Notes: generated from the letters alone by a model not told the origin. A stretch of DNA of 64,000 nt from Halichoerus grypus (GCF_964656455.1 NC_135720.1:57500598-57564597), one strand, 5' to 3'; counted from the stretch's first letter, positions 13,452 to 26,573 are shown. Translations and numbers: made by a program.

Positions 13452-13735
13452 TCCTTCCTTCCTTCCTTCCTTCCTTCCTTCCTTCCTTCCTTCCTTCCTT
13501 CCTTCCTTCCTTCCCCCTTCCTCTCATGGCTCTTCCATTCCTTTGCCTTTCTTCCTCTCTTTCTCATACTTTCCTCTTTTTGTTCTTCTTGCCCTCTCCT
13601 CTTGTGTCCTTTCATTCTTTTCCTTCCTTTCTCTTCCCTGCAGCCTTTCCTTTCCTTTTCTCATCCTCCTCTCTTCCCTACCGTTCCTCCTTGCCTTCCT
13701 TTCTACCATTCTAAATTTCTTGCTTGTAGGATGAA
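13452..13735. repeat. CCTT microsatellite with a CT-rich extension
   Basis: About 16 copies of CCTT run to about 13515, followed by over 200 bases of imperfect CT-rich sequence. On the transcript strand it is purine-rich. Several long open frames called on both strands arise from this composition and are not genes. Length is likely polymorphic. Confidence 0.95.
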
Positions 13736-14511
13736 AGCCACATGTTATTGTGTATACTTGGTTCTAAGTCAATACACAATTTATTGATTTGCTCATTTGA
13801 TTGTCCTTTTCATCTTCTTTACAAGCTCGCAGTTTTAAGTATGTGCCAACATTTCCTTCTCCTATTTCAGAACATCCAGACAGTATAGAAATGATAAAAC
13901 AAATGAAGTCAGCATTATGTGTAATTCTTGGGGAGGCAAACTGATTGATAAACAGCTTTTCTTTAAAGGTTGCACAGCAAGTTGTCTAATACTTGACATG
14001 CTTTAGTGAAATATGCTAAAATCACATTATCCATATACTGGCAACCTCCTATCCATCCAGCCAAAATTTTCTTTACTTTCAAATCAGGCTTCTTGATGCT
14101 TTAATCAATTACAAAGGTCAGAAACAAGATTACCTTTGCTTTCTATAAATGTCTCGTTCTAAAACTTATTACACCAATATTTCCCAAACTGGATTTTCCC
14201 CCCACAGACTTCTTTTTTTTTTTGGAAAATGTACACCTATGTTTCATTTTTAAAGGATTCCTTGGTCGGATAAGCTTGGAGAATACTCCATAACAAATAC
14301 ATCTCCTATAAATTCACATTATACAATAGCAAAACACAGGCTGCCATCTACCCATTAAAAACAGGAAAAAGTTTCTAAAAAGCTTATTTAAAATGATTAA
14401 ACTATTTTTAAGGAAAGAATTTTTTCCTGCACATCTATTAATGTCACCTTCAATTATTTTGTTTTAACTTCAATTTGAAAAGTACTGCCTTAGAGAACAA
14501 TAATTACTACT

Positions 14512-14704
14512 CTTTTTTTAAGATTTTAATTATTCATTTGAGAGAGAGAGAGAGCATGAGCGGGGGTGGGGAGGAGAGGGAGAAGCAGACTCCCCACTGA
14601 GCAGGGAGCCCAACATGGGGCTTGATCCCAGGACCTGGAGATCATGACCTGAGCTAAACGCAGATGCTCAACCATCTGAGCCACATCTCCGAGTGCAAGG
14701 TGCC
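14512..14704 (-). mobile_element. Carnivore tRNA-derived SINE with an altered head
   Basis: The body is standard (GATCATGACCTGAGC, GCTCAACCATCTGAGCCAC), with GA repeats and an A-rich tail read on the minus strand. The head, expected as CCCAGGTGCCCC on the plus strand, instead reads CATCTCCGAGTGCAAGGTGCC, suggesting a small insertion of about 12 bases. I see no convincing target duplication. Confidence 0.9.
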
Positions 14705-15039
14705 ATAAATGCACAATAAATTTCAGGTGCTTTTAGAGCTGTATCTCTTTTTACCATTCTTTCCATGATAAAATCTTCCAATAAAGATGGAACCAAATCA
14801 CATTTTCTTAGAGCCTCTGCCTCAGCAGAAGATGGGTTTTATTATCTCAAAGGACACTTTCCCTCCCATATTTGTTTTTAAGAAGTGCTAGGACAAATTT
14901 TACACTTACATTTCAGATTCAATTTTATATTGCTGTATTTCCAGTTTTATGTTTTATTGAGTCAATAATGTTGTTATACAATACCATAGCATCCTTGTTC
15001 ATTTTCTCTTTGAACTTGTCTCAGTTTGTAACTAAAAAA

Positions 15040-15172
15040 TAACTTCTGTGATTGTTTAATGCCCATTGACCCTAACAAGCTATAAAGTCCATAAGGACAG
15101 GGGTTTTATCTGCTTTGTTGGTATAACACCTGGGACACAATAAGGACACCATATTTGTTGAATGAACACATG
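15040..15172 (+). repeat. L2 LINE 3'-end remnant
   Basis: AAGTCCATAAGGACAGGGGT, then TTTGTTGGTATAACACCTGG and ATTTGTTGAATGAA, match the well-known L2 3' end in order and orientation. Confidence 0.75.
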
Positions 15173-15579
15173 CATAAATAAAAGAAGGTGTTAATTACTA
15201 AATAATTGGTCATTCATGTTTGCAATGTTATCTTTAGTCATTTCTTACGAACCCAAAATATGTCTAGACCTTTAATCTATATCTGATAATTATATTTATT
15301 TCAAATGAAGCATTTAATATATGTGGCAACTAAACACTTTCATGGGGCCCATTTCACACTTACTGTTAGATAACAGCTAAATTGGTTACTATCTCCCTCT
15401 TTGCATTTTCTTTTGAAGGTCTCCCATCAAAAACCTTCAGTTTGATAGGAGTATAAGGAGTCTATTAATGAGTATCACAGAAATAGAAGAAGAGTAATCT
15501 TATCTTGAAATCAAATTATCAACATTTTAATCACAGAATAGTAAATGACAGATAAAAGTGATCCATTTTCCATGATACC

Positions 15580-16045
15580 TTGTAGTCTTTCCACATTGGA
15601 AGTCTAAGAACATTATTTCCTTGTTTAAAATTTTTCATTGGTGCTCTAGGGCTATAGAATAAAATCTCCATTCCTAAATGTGTCATGCAATCCCTTTCTT
15701 CAAACTATCACAGGCTTCTTCTCTGATTTTACCTCTTCTCCTTACACCTGACCTGCTAGCAATATACACTAGTTGTACCTCCCATTGTCTGGAAAGCCCC
15801 ATTTTCACACTTCCTCCAATTTTCTGGTTGAACTTCATCTCATTCAGATAAACTTCTGCTCATCCTTCCCTATATTTGCACACTTTTTCTTGACTACCAT
15901 GGATATATACAGGATCCCTCTTCTTTGGTGCCATAGCACATTGCAGATATTCTAAAACAGTATTTGGTGCATCATATTCTAATGTTTTTCCATATCTCTT
16001 TCTCTCCTAGATGATGATATGAATGCCCTGGGGGCAAGGAACATG
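15580..16045 (+). repeat. L2 LINE remnant
   Basis: The order TTTTTCATTGGTGCTCTAGG, AATAAAATCTCCATTCC, CATGCAATCCCTTTC, CTTGACTACCATGGATATA and GCCCTGGGGGCAAGGAAC follows the 3' third of L2. The 60-codon open frame at 15773 is a by-product. Confidence 0.7.
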
Positions 16046-17356
16046 TCTGAATCATGTGTTTTGTTGTTGTTGTTGTTTGTTTTTTCTTTACTATATGACA
16101 CACACAAATATTACTTACACAGGTGTTAGATTCTAGGCATATAGTAATGGACAATGTCACATGAGCCCTGCCCTTCTAGAGTTTTCACTGCAACAACAAC
16201 AAAAAAACCCACACACATTGGATAACTTTTTACAAATATGAGGATAATTATAATAAAGAACACAACATTATAGAACCCTGTAACAGATGGAACTAGGTCT
16301 GCTGAGTAAGTACACAAAAGGGTTGGGAAAATAACTCTCTTTGGCTGCTTTTTGCCTACTTTTCTTTCTTTTTTTTTCTTTCTATCACATTCCTGTTTTA
16401 GGAAGGTATATGTGGGAAAGAAAAATGATAGTAAAAGCATCCCAAACCCACTTAGTTCATTTCTTCTAGATATAGAAGATAGAACTAGGTACAAGATATC
16501 AGGGTCATGATGGAATGGAGCCAAAAATAAATGCATTGTTAATGTAGAAATGAGAAAGGAGAAGTAAAAAACTGTAAGGCAGAGACTGTATGGATTTAGA
16601 GAGCAAATACATATATAGATATCAAGTGGATGTACCCCCCAAGGATGTGTGGATATAGTAAATTTTAAAGTTAAGTACTTAAATTCAAAATCAATAACTG
16701 GCTTAAATTGGATAGAGGTTGTGTTTTTTTCCTCTGCTGCAGACCTCAAAATGCAATGTCTTTATGACCTCCACAGAAAAGCAATGTAAATGTACTCTAC
16801 TTGAAGGGATATTTGAAGAATCCTCAGGAGAATATTCAGTATTTAAGATCAAAAAAGGAGATGCTTATATGAGGCACACAAACTATCAATAAAAATTTCA
16901 AATTATACAGGATGAGTTTTGGCCAGTTGCCTTTTATTCATATTCTGAATATTCTCTAACTTATGTGAAAAGAATAAGAAGGACGAATATTATCAGCATA
17001 TAATGAAAAAGTAAACTATTTTCACTGGTTCTGACATCTTTCATATGTATTATTTAAAAGTAGCTGGTGAAGTAGATTTGTAGTCACATTTCTTCTCTGG
17101 GTACTAAATCATCAAATTCTGACACTAAGTATGAAAATAGAAATAGTTTTATCCTAGAAACCCTATCTTCTTTATAATTTTTCATCTGCATAGTAATCAT
17201 TTGAATAGTAGTAAGAATGGAAATGTCAGGAATACTTTCCTAACTTTGCTGTTTTCATTCCAAATCTAATATCAAACTCTAATGAACAAATTACCAAAGT
17301 TGCACCATTTTAAATAAAGTCATCATTGTAGTTAATCATCAAGAACCCAAAAACTG

Positions 17357-17567
17357 GAGGGCACCTGGGTGGCTCGTTCAGTTAAGCATCTGTTTTGGCT
17401 CAGGTCATGACCTTGTGGGTCGTGGGATTGAGCCCTGGGCCAGGCTCTGCTCTCAGTAGGGAGTCTGCTTGAAGATTCTCTCCCTCTGTACCTCTTCCCA
17501 CTCACACATGTGTTCTCTCTCCCTTTCTCTCTAAAATAAATAAATATGTCTTAAAAAAAAAAAAAAA
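17357..17567 (+). mobile_element. Carnivore tRNA-derived SINE
   Basis: The head GGGCACCTGGGTGGCTCG, the CT-rich middle and the tail AATAAATAAATATGTCTT plus poly-A are all present. Flanks AAGAACCCAAAAACTGG and AAGAACCACCAAATTGG are decayed target duplications. Antisense to GRIK2. Confidence 0.93.
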
Positions 17568-18102
17568 AAGAACCACCAAATTGGGAGAGAGGATAACATT
17601 TGAAGGCAGTAAGTACCTATCTTTTAAGGTAGAGCTCAAGTCTGTTTTCAGTTTGGGCCTGACTGCTTTCTCCTTACTGAAATCTACCCACCGAGTCTCT
17701 GCATTATATAACAGACCACTTGTCCATGTTGTATTTTCCCCATTTGGTGTTAAATTTGTTTTTTCACATTTGTCTCCTTAAGAAAGGGGATGATTCATAT
17801 CTATATTTTGTGTTCATTATTTTACAGAGCCAAGCAGGTTGAAGAGTAATAAAATTTCTAATAGATTAACCAAATACTAAGGAAGAATAAATGTCTTGAG
17901 AGATACTCTTTTCTGAAAACATCTTGGGACTCAGTTCACTAAAGACTCAGGAAATGTTTGGAGAAGGAAAACTTCATTTTACTTATTTATATAATGCTGT
18001 ACAATTGGAACTGCCTCATCTTTATCAATCACCTTCTTCTCTCAAAATGATGGTTAGCTAACTACAGTATACTGATTAAGTGATGATGAAACCCTACCTC
18101 AG

Positions 18103-18180
18103 TCCCATGACCCATGAGATCACGACCTGATTCGAAGCGGAGAATTGCATGCTTAACCTACTGAGCAACCCAGGAACCCT
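18103..18180 (-). mobile_element. Carnivore SINE, head fragment
   Basis: The minus strand reads AGGGTTCCTGGGTTGCTCAG and then the tRNA-like part through CATGGGTCATGGGACT. The CT-rich and A-rich parts are missing. It is a decayed or truncated older copy. Confidence 0.8.
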
Positions 18181-18354
18181 GAAAAACATTTCTAATTGGT
18201 TAGGAATGGGTCATATTAACAATCTGCCTTATCTACAATATATTTAATATGTCTGAATATATAAAGAGTAGAGAGCACAAAAGTAAGATACAAATAACTT
18301 AAAAATCACAGATACATCCTTTGTAATTCTTTGTGGTACATGTTTTCTGATGCA

Positions 18355-18545
18355 AATACTATAAATATAATATGTTTAATCCTTATTACAACCCAATTGT
18401 GTAGACATGATTCCTCCATTTACAGATAAGGATGCTGAGTCTCACTCAGAGAGGCTCAGTAACTTCAACCAAGACATCTGCAACACTCCGGTGAAATGAG
18501 GATTTGTACATAAGTCATCTGACTACAAAGGTCACATATCCTAAA
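18355..18545 (-). repeat. MIR SINE remnant
   Basis: ATTTACAGATAAGGATGCTG, CAGAGAGGCTCAGTAACTTC and GTCATCTGACTACAAAGG follow the reverse complement of MIR with moderate divergence. Confidence 0.75.
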
Positions 18546-19904
18546 TAGCATGCTAAGAAAAGGCCTTTCACATGAGGGCCAGCAAAAGCAAGGTAACCAT
18601 CTTTGGAATTTAATATTTCCACATTTCAACTCTGTGCCTTGACTTTTTCTTTTTCTAATAAGAGTGATCAGTGATCTTACTTAGTCCTACTAACCAAAGG
18701 ATAACAATCTGGCATAGTCAATCTGGTTAACTAATCTATAATAGAGTTTGAACCCATGGCCTTGGACTAAGCATAAGACACTAACTAAATGAATGAAATG
18801 ATCTAATGTTTGCACAAAAAATCATCAGAACTAACTCTGTTTTCATGAAAATTATCCATTTATGCATTGTTTGGGCATCATTTGGTCAGTATTTACAATA
18901 CTAATGAGGACTGCTCACACTGGTGCTTATAAATCATCAAATTCCCTCTGGAAGCTTCCTAGATTCTAGCACGTGGAGTCTATTGATGATGTCTGTGGAG
19001 CAGGCATAACTTACTGAGACTCTCATCTGTTTTCAGTGACATGAAATCTAGACTTTAACAATATGCCAGGAATATACATCTTCTACAAGTATAATTTGAC
19101 TTTTTTTTGTTTAATTCAGGATCTGAAAATTATTAGATCTTGATTTAGCCTTGCAAAATCACTTCACCAACATTAAAATTATGCTGTTTATGAAATGAAA
19201 AAATAGAATGCATTTTAATGGAAGGTTTGACCTGCAGAAAGATGAATAATTTGCATCAATTTTTGTGCATTATGTTCAACTAATGAAGACAAATGTATTC
19301 ATTCATTTCAGTAAAGCTGACGAACTGAAGGCCGGCAATTTTATGCATCTATAATGATGAATATTACAGTACTTATTATATGACGAATTGGGAATTCCAG
19401 AAATGGATGGTGAGGAAAACAGGGAAAAAACATGCTTCTCATACTGATTTCTATTTTTATAAACACTGGCATCTGCCTTAAACAAACAACATGCCTCCCC
19501 TAGTACCAATTCTATATCTCTCGCTTCATCGAAGAACAAGAAATAAAGAAGCAGTGAGATCTCATGCATTTAACATTAGAATACAGAAGTGAAGAAAGAA
19601 ATTTCATTGTTCACATGTCAAGGTGGTCTACTTCTACCATAAAAGAGTCAATGATACAACCTCTTGCAACATTTTTTACTTTAGGCTAATCATTATAGGG
19701 AGATAAACACTACCTGAGAATCATTAATAGGACTACTGCTATTTTGTATTCATTAACATAAAATATGTTATAGAACAGTTTATAAAGGTAACATTAAAAT
19801 CCTATTATGAAATAAGAATATATCCTAACATTTATAATTAAACAAGTAAATATAACAGAAATAAAATGTATATAATAATTTTGTGTGTGATACAGTTATC
19901 TTTA

Positions 19905-20101
19905 GGGGTGCCTGGGTAGCTCAATTGGTTAAGCGCTTGACTCTAGGTTTTGGCTCAGGTCATGATCTCATGGGTCGTGGGATTGAGTCCTGCATTGGGC
20001 TCTCTGCTCAGCAGGCAGTCTGCCTAAATATTGTCTCCCTCTGCCCCTCCCTACACTCTCTCCCTCTCTCTCAAAACTAGATAAATGAATCTTTAAAAAA
20101 A
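19905..20101 (+). mobile_element. Carnivore tRNA-derived SINE
   Basis: The head GGGGTGCCTGGGTAGCTCAA, a pol III B-box-like GGGATTGAGTCC, the CT-rich middle and an A-rich tail are present. The 9-bp flanks TTATCTTTA (19896-19904 and 20102-20110) match exactly. Antisense to GRIK2. Confidence 0.94.
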
Positions 20102-20579
20102 TTATCTTTAAATCTGACCTTGGTATTAAAAATCGCTATAATACATCCACTTTACATGAATCTCTACTTCATTTTCATATTTCTGCTTTATGTTCTTCTT
20201 GTATACCTTCATGTAGGTCGTATGATTATGATATGGCTAAGTTAATTTGCATTTTGTTTACAGAAATAATTATTCACTGACTGCATGAAACTTACTATTG
20301 ATTTAACCCAACAGGTAAAATGGGAACAAATGATATTATGGAAAATTTTAGCATCAACAATATGCACAGACATGAACACAATCTCTCCATCTCCCTCTTC
20401 TCAGCTGACACATATTTCATATGTGTTATTAAAGTCATGAGGGACTAACGAATGAAGCATGCCACTAACTCATTAAAAATAGAAATAGTTTTAATGATAC
20501 CCTTCAGTCACTTCACAATATTTCTACCAAATTGAACATAGCAAAGCAAAATAATGCCAACTGGCCATAATGATTTTTT

Positions 20580-21280
20580 CTAGACAGCTGCTTTCCTACC
20601 AGCTCATGGACTGCTGAGTCTGCCTAGTCCTCGAAATGCAATGTGCACTCAACATTCGAAAGAGAGAAACCAAGAAGGCTTTTAGTCTGGGCAGTAAGAA
20701 GGGAGGTAATGCAGTAGAAAATGCCATTAAGGAGAAATGCTCCCTTTTCAGATAAATAGATTATCACCTATGGTGAATTAAAAGGCAAGAGACTGCAACT
20801 GCTCACACATTTTAAATACTCCCTAATGAAAACTGCGGTGATTTGCTTTTATGCTTTACCCCATCTAGAGTTGTTGTTTCTTTTTTTCTTCTTTTTTCAA
20901 ATTCTTTTGAATGAAATAGAAAGTTCAGTTAACTTAAGAGTAATAACACCTACAACTTCAAAAATCTACCATACAGTAAATATCATGTTGAAATAACATT
21001 GCTGCAGTCAGGAAAACTGAAAGGGATATAATGTCACCCCAAGCTTAATTAAACCAGCTATGCTTATTTAGCATTTACCTTCACATCATTGTTGATTGCT
21101 CCACTAAAGTTATTTTTGTGTAAACAGAGCTTCGCTAATTAAATAGTGAATTGGAGTCATTCAGCGATTTCACAACACACTTGGGCAGTTCTCATCATAC
21201 TCAGAATGATGAATGGTGATGGCAGGCCTCTAGATGAGTCACACTGGAGGAGGCCTAGCAGGCGAACAAGAGACTACATG
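20580..21280. promoter_or_regulatory. Candidate conserved non-coding (enhancer-like) stretch
   Basis: About 700 bases show no mobile-element signature and are less AT-rich than their surroundings. The stretch carries two TAATTA homeodomain-type cores (near 21046 and 21136), an AP-1-type TGAGTCA (21235-21241) and ATGCTTATTTAGCAT near 21059. This is motif reading only; conservation cannot be judged from one sequence. Confidence 0.25.
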
Positions 21281-23603
21281 GGCTTTTGGGGGGGAAAGGA
21301 AAATATATATAATTTTTGAAATATTTCTGATTTCCCACTCCAAAAGAGACAAAGTATTTTCTGTTTCAACCTCCTGCACTTAACCACATGTGCCTCTGTG
21401 ACAATATCTGATAATCTGAACAACAATAAAAGCAAAGGGAGTTCCTCTCTTTAATCACATTTACAGTATTAGTAAAGATGAAATTTTCACTATAGATTAT
21501 GGCTCCTGCAGAATATAAACTCAAAATCCTGGGGAATTTCTGGTACTGATCTGAATTTCCAGAACTTGAGTCCATATTGCTCTGCTGTGAATATATTTAT
21601 CTCATTAACTCTTGCTGCAAAAAGAACAAGAGCCTCAAACAACATTTTTTTCACACCTGAATGCATTTTTTTTTTTTTTGGTTTATGATTAAACAAAAGT
21701 TTGAAACTAAGTAAATATGTATTAAAATAATCTTCAATATGCTTGAACAACAATGATATAAAAGGCAAATGCTAATTAACTAGTTGAAAAATGCAGATTA
21801 TGATATTGGTTGAAAGTTTATGGGAAGTCAGAATCTCTTTCAAGTACTAGAGTTACATGTCCTTGTGTTTATTAATGACTAAGTAAATATAAATAATTCA
21901 TGAAGCCATATTTCTAGTAGAGGTAATGACAGAGCAAATCATAAATTACTGCCTGGAATCTTTTCTCAGAAGTAAACTATTTAAGGGAGTGAAGTATGAG
22001 ATGCCTCTTTCTAGATTATACTTCTCTGATGAAGTTATATAAGAGAGTTAAGACTCACCCATAATGTACTGAGTCTCAAAATTATTTTAATTTTATGCCA
22101 TGTTATGAATGAATAAAATATAATTTGCTAAAGAACTTAACGTTATCATGTCAAAGCAAAGCAAAGTTATCTGAATAAGAAAAACAAAATATATATTATA
22201 ATACCTGAAGGTGAATGATTTAAATATTATTCCTTTACATTACTGTTTTCAAATTTATCTCATTCAGAATTAGGCTAAAAATAAAATATATGCTACATGC
22301 ATTAAATAACCTTTAGTGATAATGAGAATTTAATAAATTTAAATTAATATTTGGCAGTGAAAATAAAGAAGAATATGCTAAAATATTCCTCTTGGTCTAT
22401 CATTTTGCTATATCATAGTATTTTTCAGAATTTTTATTCCTATATACTGATAATTTTACAATCAAATTCCAAGTTTGTCCTTATAAAAGTTAGAAATTTA
22501 TCACGTGCCTAATTAAAAAAATTACTTTAATGAAAACATTAATATACTATCATACCCCACTAATCTACACACTACAAAAAATGATTCCACTTAGATATAT
22601 AATACATGATATCTCATGCATTGCCCTTGCCCATATCAATGAATATTTTCCACAATAACTCAGCTTTCTTTAGAAGGACAAGAGTTAATTTGATTATCTA
22701 AGCTGAACAGATAAAAGAAAAAAAAATCTACATCCTAAGGCTTATAGTTTAATTTGTTTTGTTCTTTCATCTTATCTATAAGATAAGCTTAAAATTAGAG
22801 GAAATAGAAATTCTAAGTGCTATGTCTGGTATTTTCTGCAATTTAAAGAGTTACATTAAAAATATAGCATATATATCTATTAATATTTTGAATTGTTTTA
22901 TATTTTATTAATAAGTCTCTTCCTTTTAGTAAAGAGTGTCAGGGGTAGGGAGAGATTGAAAATTTCTTTTTGTATGTTTCAATAAACTATAACAGAGTGC
23001 TTCCTTAGAACTGATTCAACTATTATCTTTCTTTTTTAGTTTTCAAACCTGAAATAACCCAGTGGGTTTTTGAGATTTGTATAATATACTATTTTGATTT
23101 ATTTTTAGTAAGCACTTCTTCAAAGTGAGAGTATGATAGGGATATTTCTGGTACACTAGTACATTGTATTTACAAAACAAACAAGTGAACAAACAAAATA
23201 CCTCAAGTTTAAGGTTTTCTATTAAGTAGAAATAAAAATTATTAAGAAATTTTGAAATCATGAGTGTTATTATGTGACTATCATTAAAACACCTGTGCTA
23301 AAGATTCTGCACAGTGAAGGAAATATTCAACAAAACTAAAAGGCAACCTACAGAATGGGAGAAAATATTTCCAAATGACATATCTGATTAAGGGTTAGTA
23401 TCCAAAAATCTATAAAGAATTTATCGAACTCAACAACCAAAAACCAAATAATCCCACTAAGAAATGAGCAGAAGACGTGAATAGACATTTTTCCAAAGAA
23501 GACATAACAGACACAACAAACATAACAAAGAATGACTAACAGACATACGAAAAGATGTTTAACATCACTCATCATTAGGGAAACACAAATCAAAACTACA
23601 GTG

Positions 23604-23802
23604 GGGGGCACCTGGGTGGCTCAGTTTTTAAGCATCTGCCTTCAGCTCAGGTCATGGTCCCAGGGTCCTGGGACTGAGCCCCACATTGGGCTCCCTGCTC
23701 AGCAGGAAGCCTGCTTCTCCCTCTCACACTCCCCCTGCTTGTGTTCCCTCTCTCGCTGTGTCTCTCTCTGTCAAATAAATAAATAAAATCTTTAAAAAAA
23801 AG
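23604..23802 (+). mobile_element. Carnivore tRNA-derived SINE nested in L1
   Basis: A complete copy, GGGGGGCACCTGGGTGGCTC to the A-rich tail. The flanks CAAAACTACAGTG and CAAACTACAATG are duplications of L1 ORF2 sequence, so it is younger than the L1. Confidence 0.95.
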
Positions 23803-24151
23803 CAAACTACAATGAGATATCACCTCAAACCTGTCAGAATGGCAAAATCAGCAACACAAGAAACAACAGGTATTGACAGGATGCAGAGAAAGGGGAACCC
23901 TCTTACACTGTTGGTGGTAATGCAAACTCATGCAGCCACTGCGGAGAAGAGTATGGAGGTTCTTCAAAAAGTTAAAAATACAACTACCCTACAATCCATC
24001 AATTGCATTACTAGGTATTTACACAAAGAATATAAAAATACTGATTTGAAGGGACACATGCACCCCGATGATTTTAGCAGCATTATCAACAATAGCCAAA
24101 TTATGGAAAGAGCCCAAACACTGATCGATTGATGAATGGATAAAGAAGAAC

Positions 24152-24153
24152 TG

Positions 24154-24185
<32 letters not shown>

Positions 24186-24190
24186 GTGTA
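24152..24190. repeat. TG dinucleotide repeat
   Basis: About 18 TG units with one TTTG interruption, inside the L1 3' part. Confidence 0.95.
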
Positions 24191-25344
24191 TAATGGAAAA
24201 TTACTCAGCCATCAAAAAGAATGACATTTTGCCATTTGCAATGACGTAGATGGAACTAGAGTATAACATGCTAAGCAAAACAAGTCAGTCAGAGAAAGAA
24301 ATATATGATTTCACTCATATGTAGAATTTAAGAAACAGAACAGATGAACATAGGGAAAGGGGGACAAGAAAAGAGAGGGAGACAAACCATAAGAGACTCT
24401 GAACTATAGAAAACAAGTTGAGGGTTGATGGAGAGGAGGTGGGTGGGGGATGGGCTAGATGGGTGATGGTCATTAAGGAGGGCACTTGTGATGAGCACTG
24501 GATGTTATATGTAAATGATGAATCACTAGTTCCTGAAACCAATACTACACTATATGTTAACTAACTAGAATTTAAATAGAAATTTGTAACAGAAAAATAA
24601 TAATAAAATGAAATACCTGTGCTATACTGCAAAGTTCTCACACATCCTTCTCAAATCTTACTTCTCATTACCCTGGATTACTCAAGCTTGTTTAATGAGG
24701 TCATCATATTTAATAATGTAAAATGCCATATTTATTATTCGCTCTAAAAGTTATGTGTTTTCTCTGTTTATAAACTTACTGCATCATCATATTTTCAGAT
24801 GTACAATTCATGTGCTCAACAAATACTAGAGGGTCCATAGAATGCAGGTGCTGTTGTGTAGGCTTACAACAAAGAAACAAAGATCTATGCCCTCATCCAG
24901 ATAATGTAAAGCAGCAAAAGATGGTAAGGACATATGAGAATCTCACTCCTTTCGGAGACAACACTGAGAAATGCATTTATTTGTCCCAGCTCTTTCCAGA
25001 TGAAACTATAAGGCAATGGGAACCTAACAAGTCACTGTTCCCACCCTTCATAAGTGCAGAGTTTGCTTGATTTTAAAAATTTGTTCTAAGACATCAGCTA
25101 ACCATATTTCTCCATATAGTTCTTAGCCCAGTTTAGAGCAAACTCTCAGAATTTGTCAAGAACAGTATCAGAAAAATTGTTTTAAGTTTAAATCAAAGAG
25201 ACCTTAGGTTTTCCTATAATCTTCTAATTTTACTAATTAAAAAAAAGAAATCTAGAAGTCATAACTTTCATGTGACTTGTCCAAGATTACAATAAATGAC
25301 AAGGCTAAATCTAGAATATCATTGTGAATACTACATATGACAGT

Positions 25345-25830
25345 TTCTTTTTTTAATTGAAGTATAATTTACGTACAATATCCTATTAGCTTTAGGTGTA
25401 CATCATAGTGATTCAATATTTTTATACATTAAATGATCTCCATGTAAAGTCTAGATACCATCTGTCACCATACAAAGCTATTACAACTACTGACCAGATT
25501 CCCTATGCTGTACATTACATCTTCATGACATTTATTTTATTACTGGAAGTTAGTATTTCTTAATTCCCTTCACCTATCCCACCTATCCTTCTGCCCCTCT
25601 CCCCTGGGGGAAGCAACAGTTTGTTTCCTGTATCTGAGTCTGTTTCTGTTTTGTTTTCCTTCTTCATTTTGTTTTTTAGATTCCATATACAAGTGAAATC
25701 ACACAGTATTTGTCTTTCTCTGTTTGACATACTTCACTTAGCATAATACCCTCTAGGGAACTGCAAGGTTTTTGTACATGATGATACTTTCTAATAGCAC
25801 ATTATCACACTATTGTCTAAAATATAAATT
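25345..25830 (-). repeat. Old L1 3'-end fragment
   Basis: TTGAAGTATAATTTACGTAC, GGTGTACATCATAGTGATTC, CAAGTGAAATCACACAGTAT and CACTTAGCATAATACCCTCT are the reverse complement of an old mammalian L1 3' region. It is 5'-truncated. Confidence 0.75.
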
Positions 25831-26573
25831 TGCTTATACTCCAATTCATAGATGAGTAAAGTATACTTGAAAAAATGGCAAAGAAGTCACTCATCACAAA
25901 TTCCAAATAAAGGTACATGAATTCATGAAGTGTTTGAGTTCATTATGTAATTCCTCTAAGGGTTAGGTCATACCAGACCTAACCATGGCGTGCCACAGTT
26001 TGAGCACTCCATCAACAAAAAACTTTGCTCCTCAAGTAGTAACTATGAACACTCAATCATTAATAAATATTTATCATATATTAGAGTTAAATATAAAACT
26101 TCTGAATTAATATATACATTTTGCCAATAAGGCTTTGTTTAGGAGGTTTTTCCCTGGTTCAGGCAATAAACGGGTTCGTTTTGTGTGCAGAATTTAAAAA
26201 CAACAATAACATCAACTATTACCACACACTAGCAAGTCAAACATGTCAAAAATAACCTCAAAAATATCTTCTGTGCACCTAAGTTCTAAATTATTACCAT
26301 TGAGTTTTAATAATCCAACTTTAATTAAGCTTTGAATTAACATACATTTCATTTCTTATTCTTTAATAAACATTGTATTCTACTTGGAAACTAATTTGGA
26401 GAATTTCCATTATATAGTTTACCCCCACGGCTGCCTGACACGTGATCTCAGCTACACTTGCATAACTGGAGAATAAGAATCCAAGGTTTTGTGGGTTTTT
26501 TTGTTTCCTTTTTTCTCTTCTACAGTGACTGTGGAATCATTATTTGGGTCTATTATATAAATATAGCAAGATG

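Larger units (their letters stand above)
23301..24235 (+). pseudogene. L1 ORF2 C-terminal remnant
   Basis: Translation shows the end of the reverse transcriptase protein ([16 protein letters not shown] and onward), with stops and frame breaks and with the SINE in the middle. No function is possible. Confidence 0.85.
23301..24610 (+). mobile_element. 5'-truncated carnivore L1, interrupted by a SINE
   Basis: The insertion starts inside ORF2 (AAGATTCTGCACAGTGAAGG) and ends in an A-rich tail. The flanks AAACACCTGTGCTA (23287-23300) and AAATACCTGTGCTA (24611-24624) are a 14-bp target duplication with one mismatch. A SINE splits it at 23604-23802. A TG repeat (24150-24190) lies in the ORF2 end region. 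The 3' UTR carries the G-rich GGAGGTGGGTGGGGG block. Confidence 0.93.

Noticed and set aside
13021..13735. CRISPR-like or satellite array
   Set aside because: Units are four bases long without spacers; these are ordinary microsatellites.
13358..13787. Several overlapping long open frames around the CCTT repeat
   Set aside because: Repeat-driven; the proteins are runs of LPSF or KEGR.
14526..14714. Open frames with QMVEHLRLAQVMISRSWDQ-like sequence at several places
   Set aside because: This is the translated tRNA-derived part of the carnivore SINE, seen again near 26458, 40169, 46404 and 52244.
16126..16749. 207-codon minus-strand open frame, the longest in the window
   Set aside because: It lies partly over L2-like sequence, its composition is that of AT-rich noncoding DNA, and I recognise no domain. 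By length alone it is a modest outlier, so a protein search would still be cheap.
24810..25070. 86-codon cysteine-containing open frame
   Set aside because: It overlaps an old repeat phrase and matches no protein family I know.
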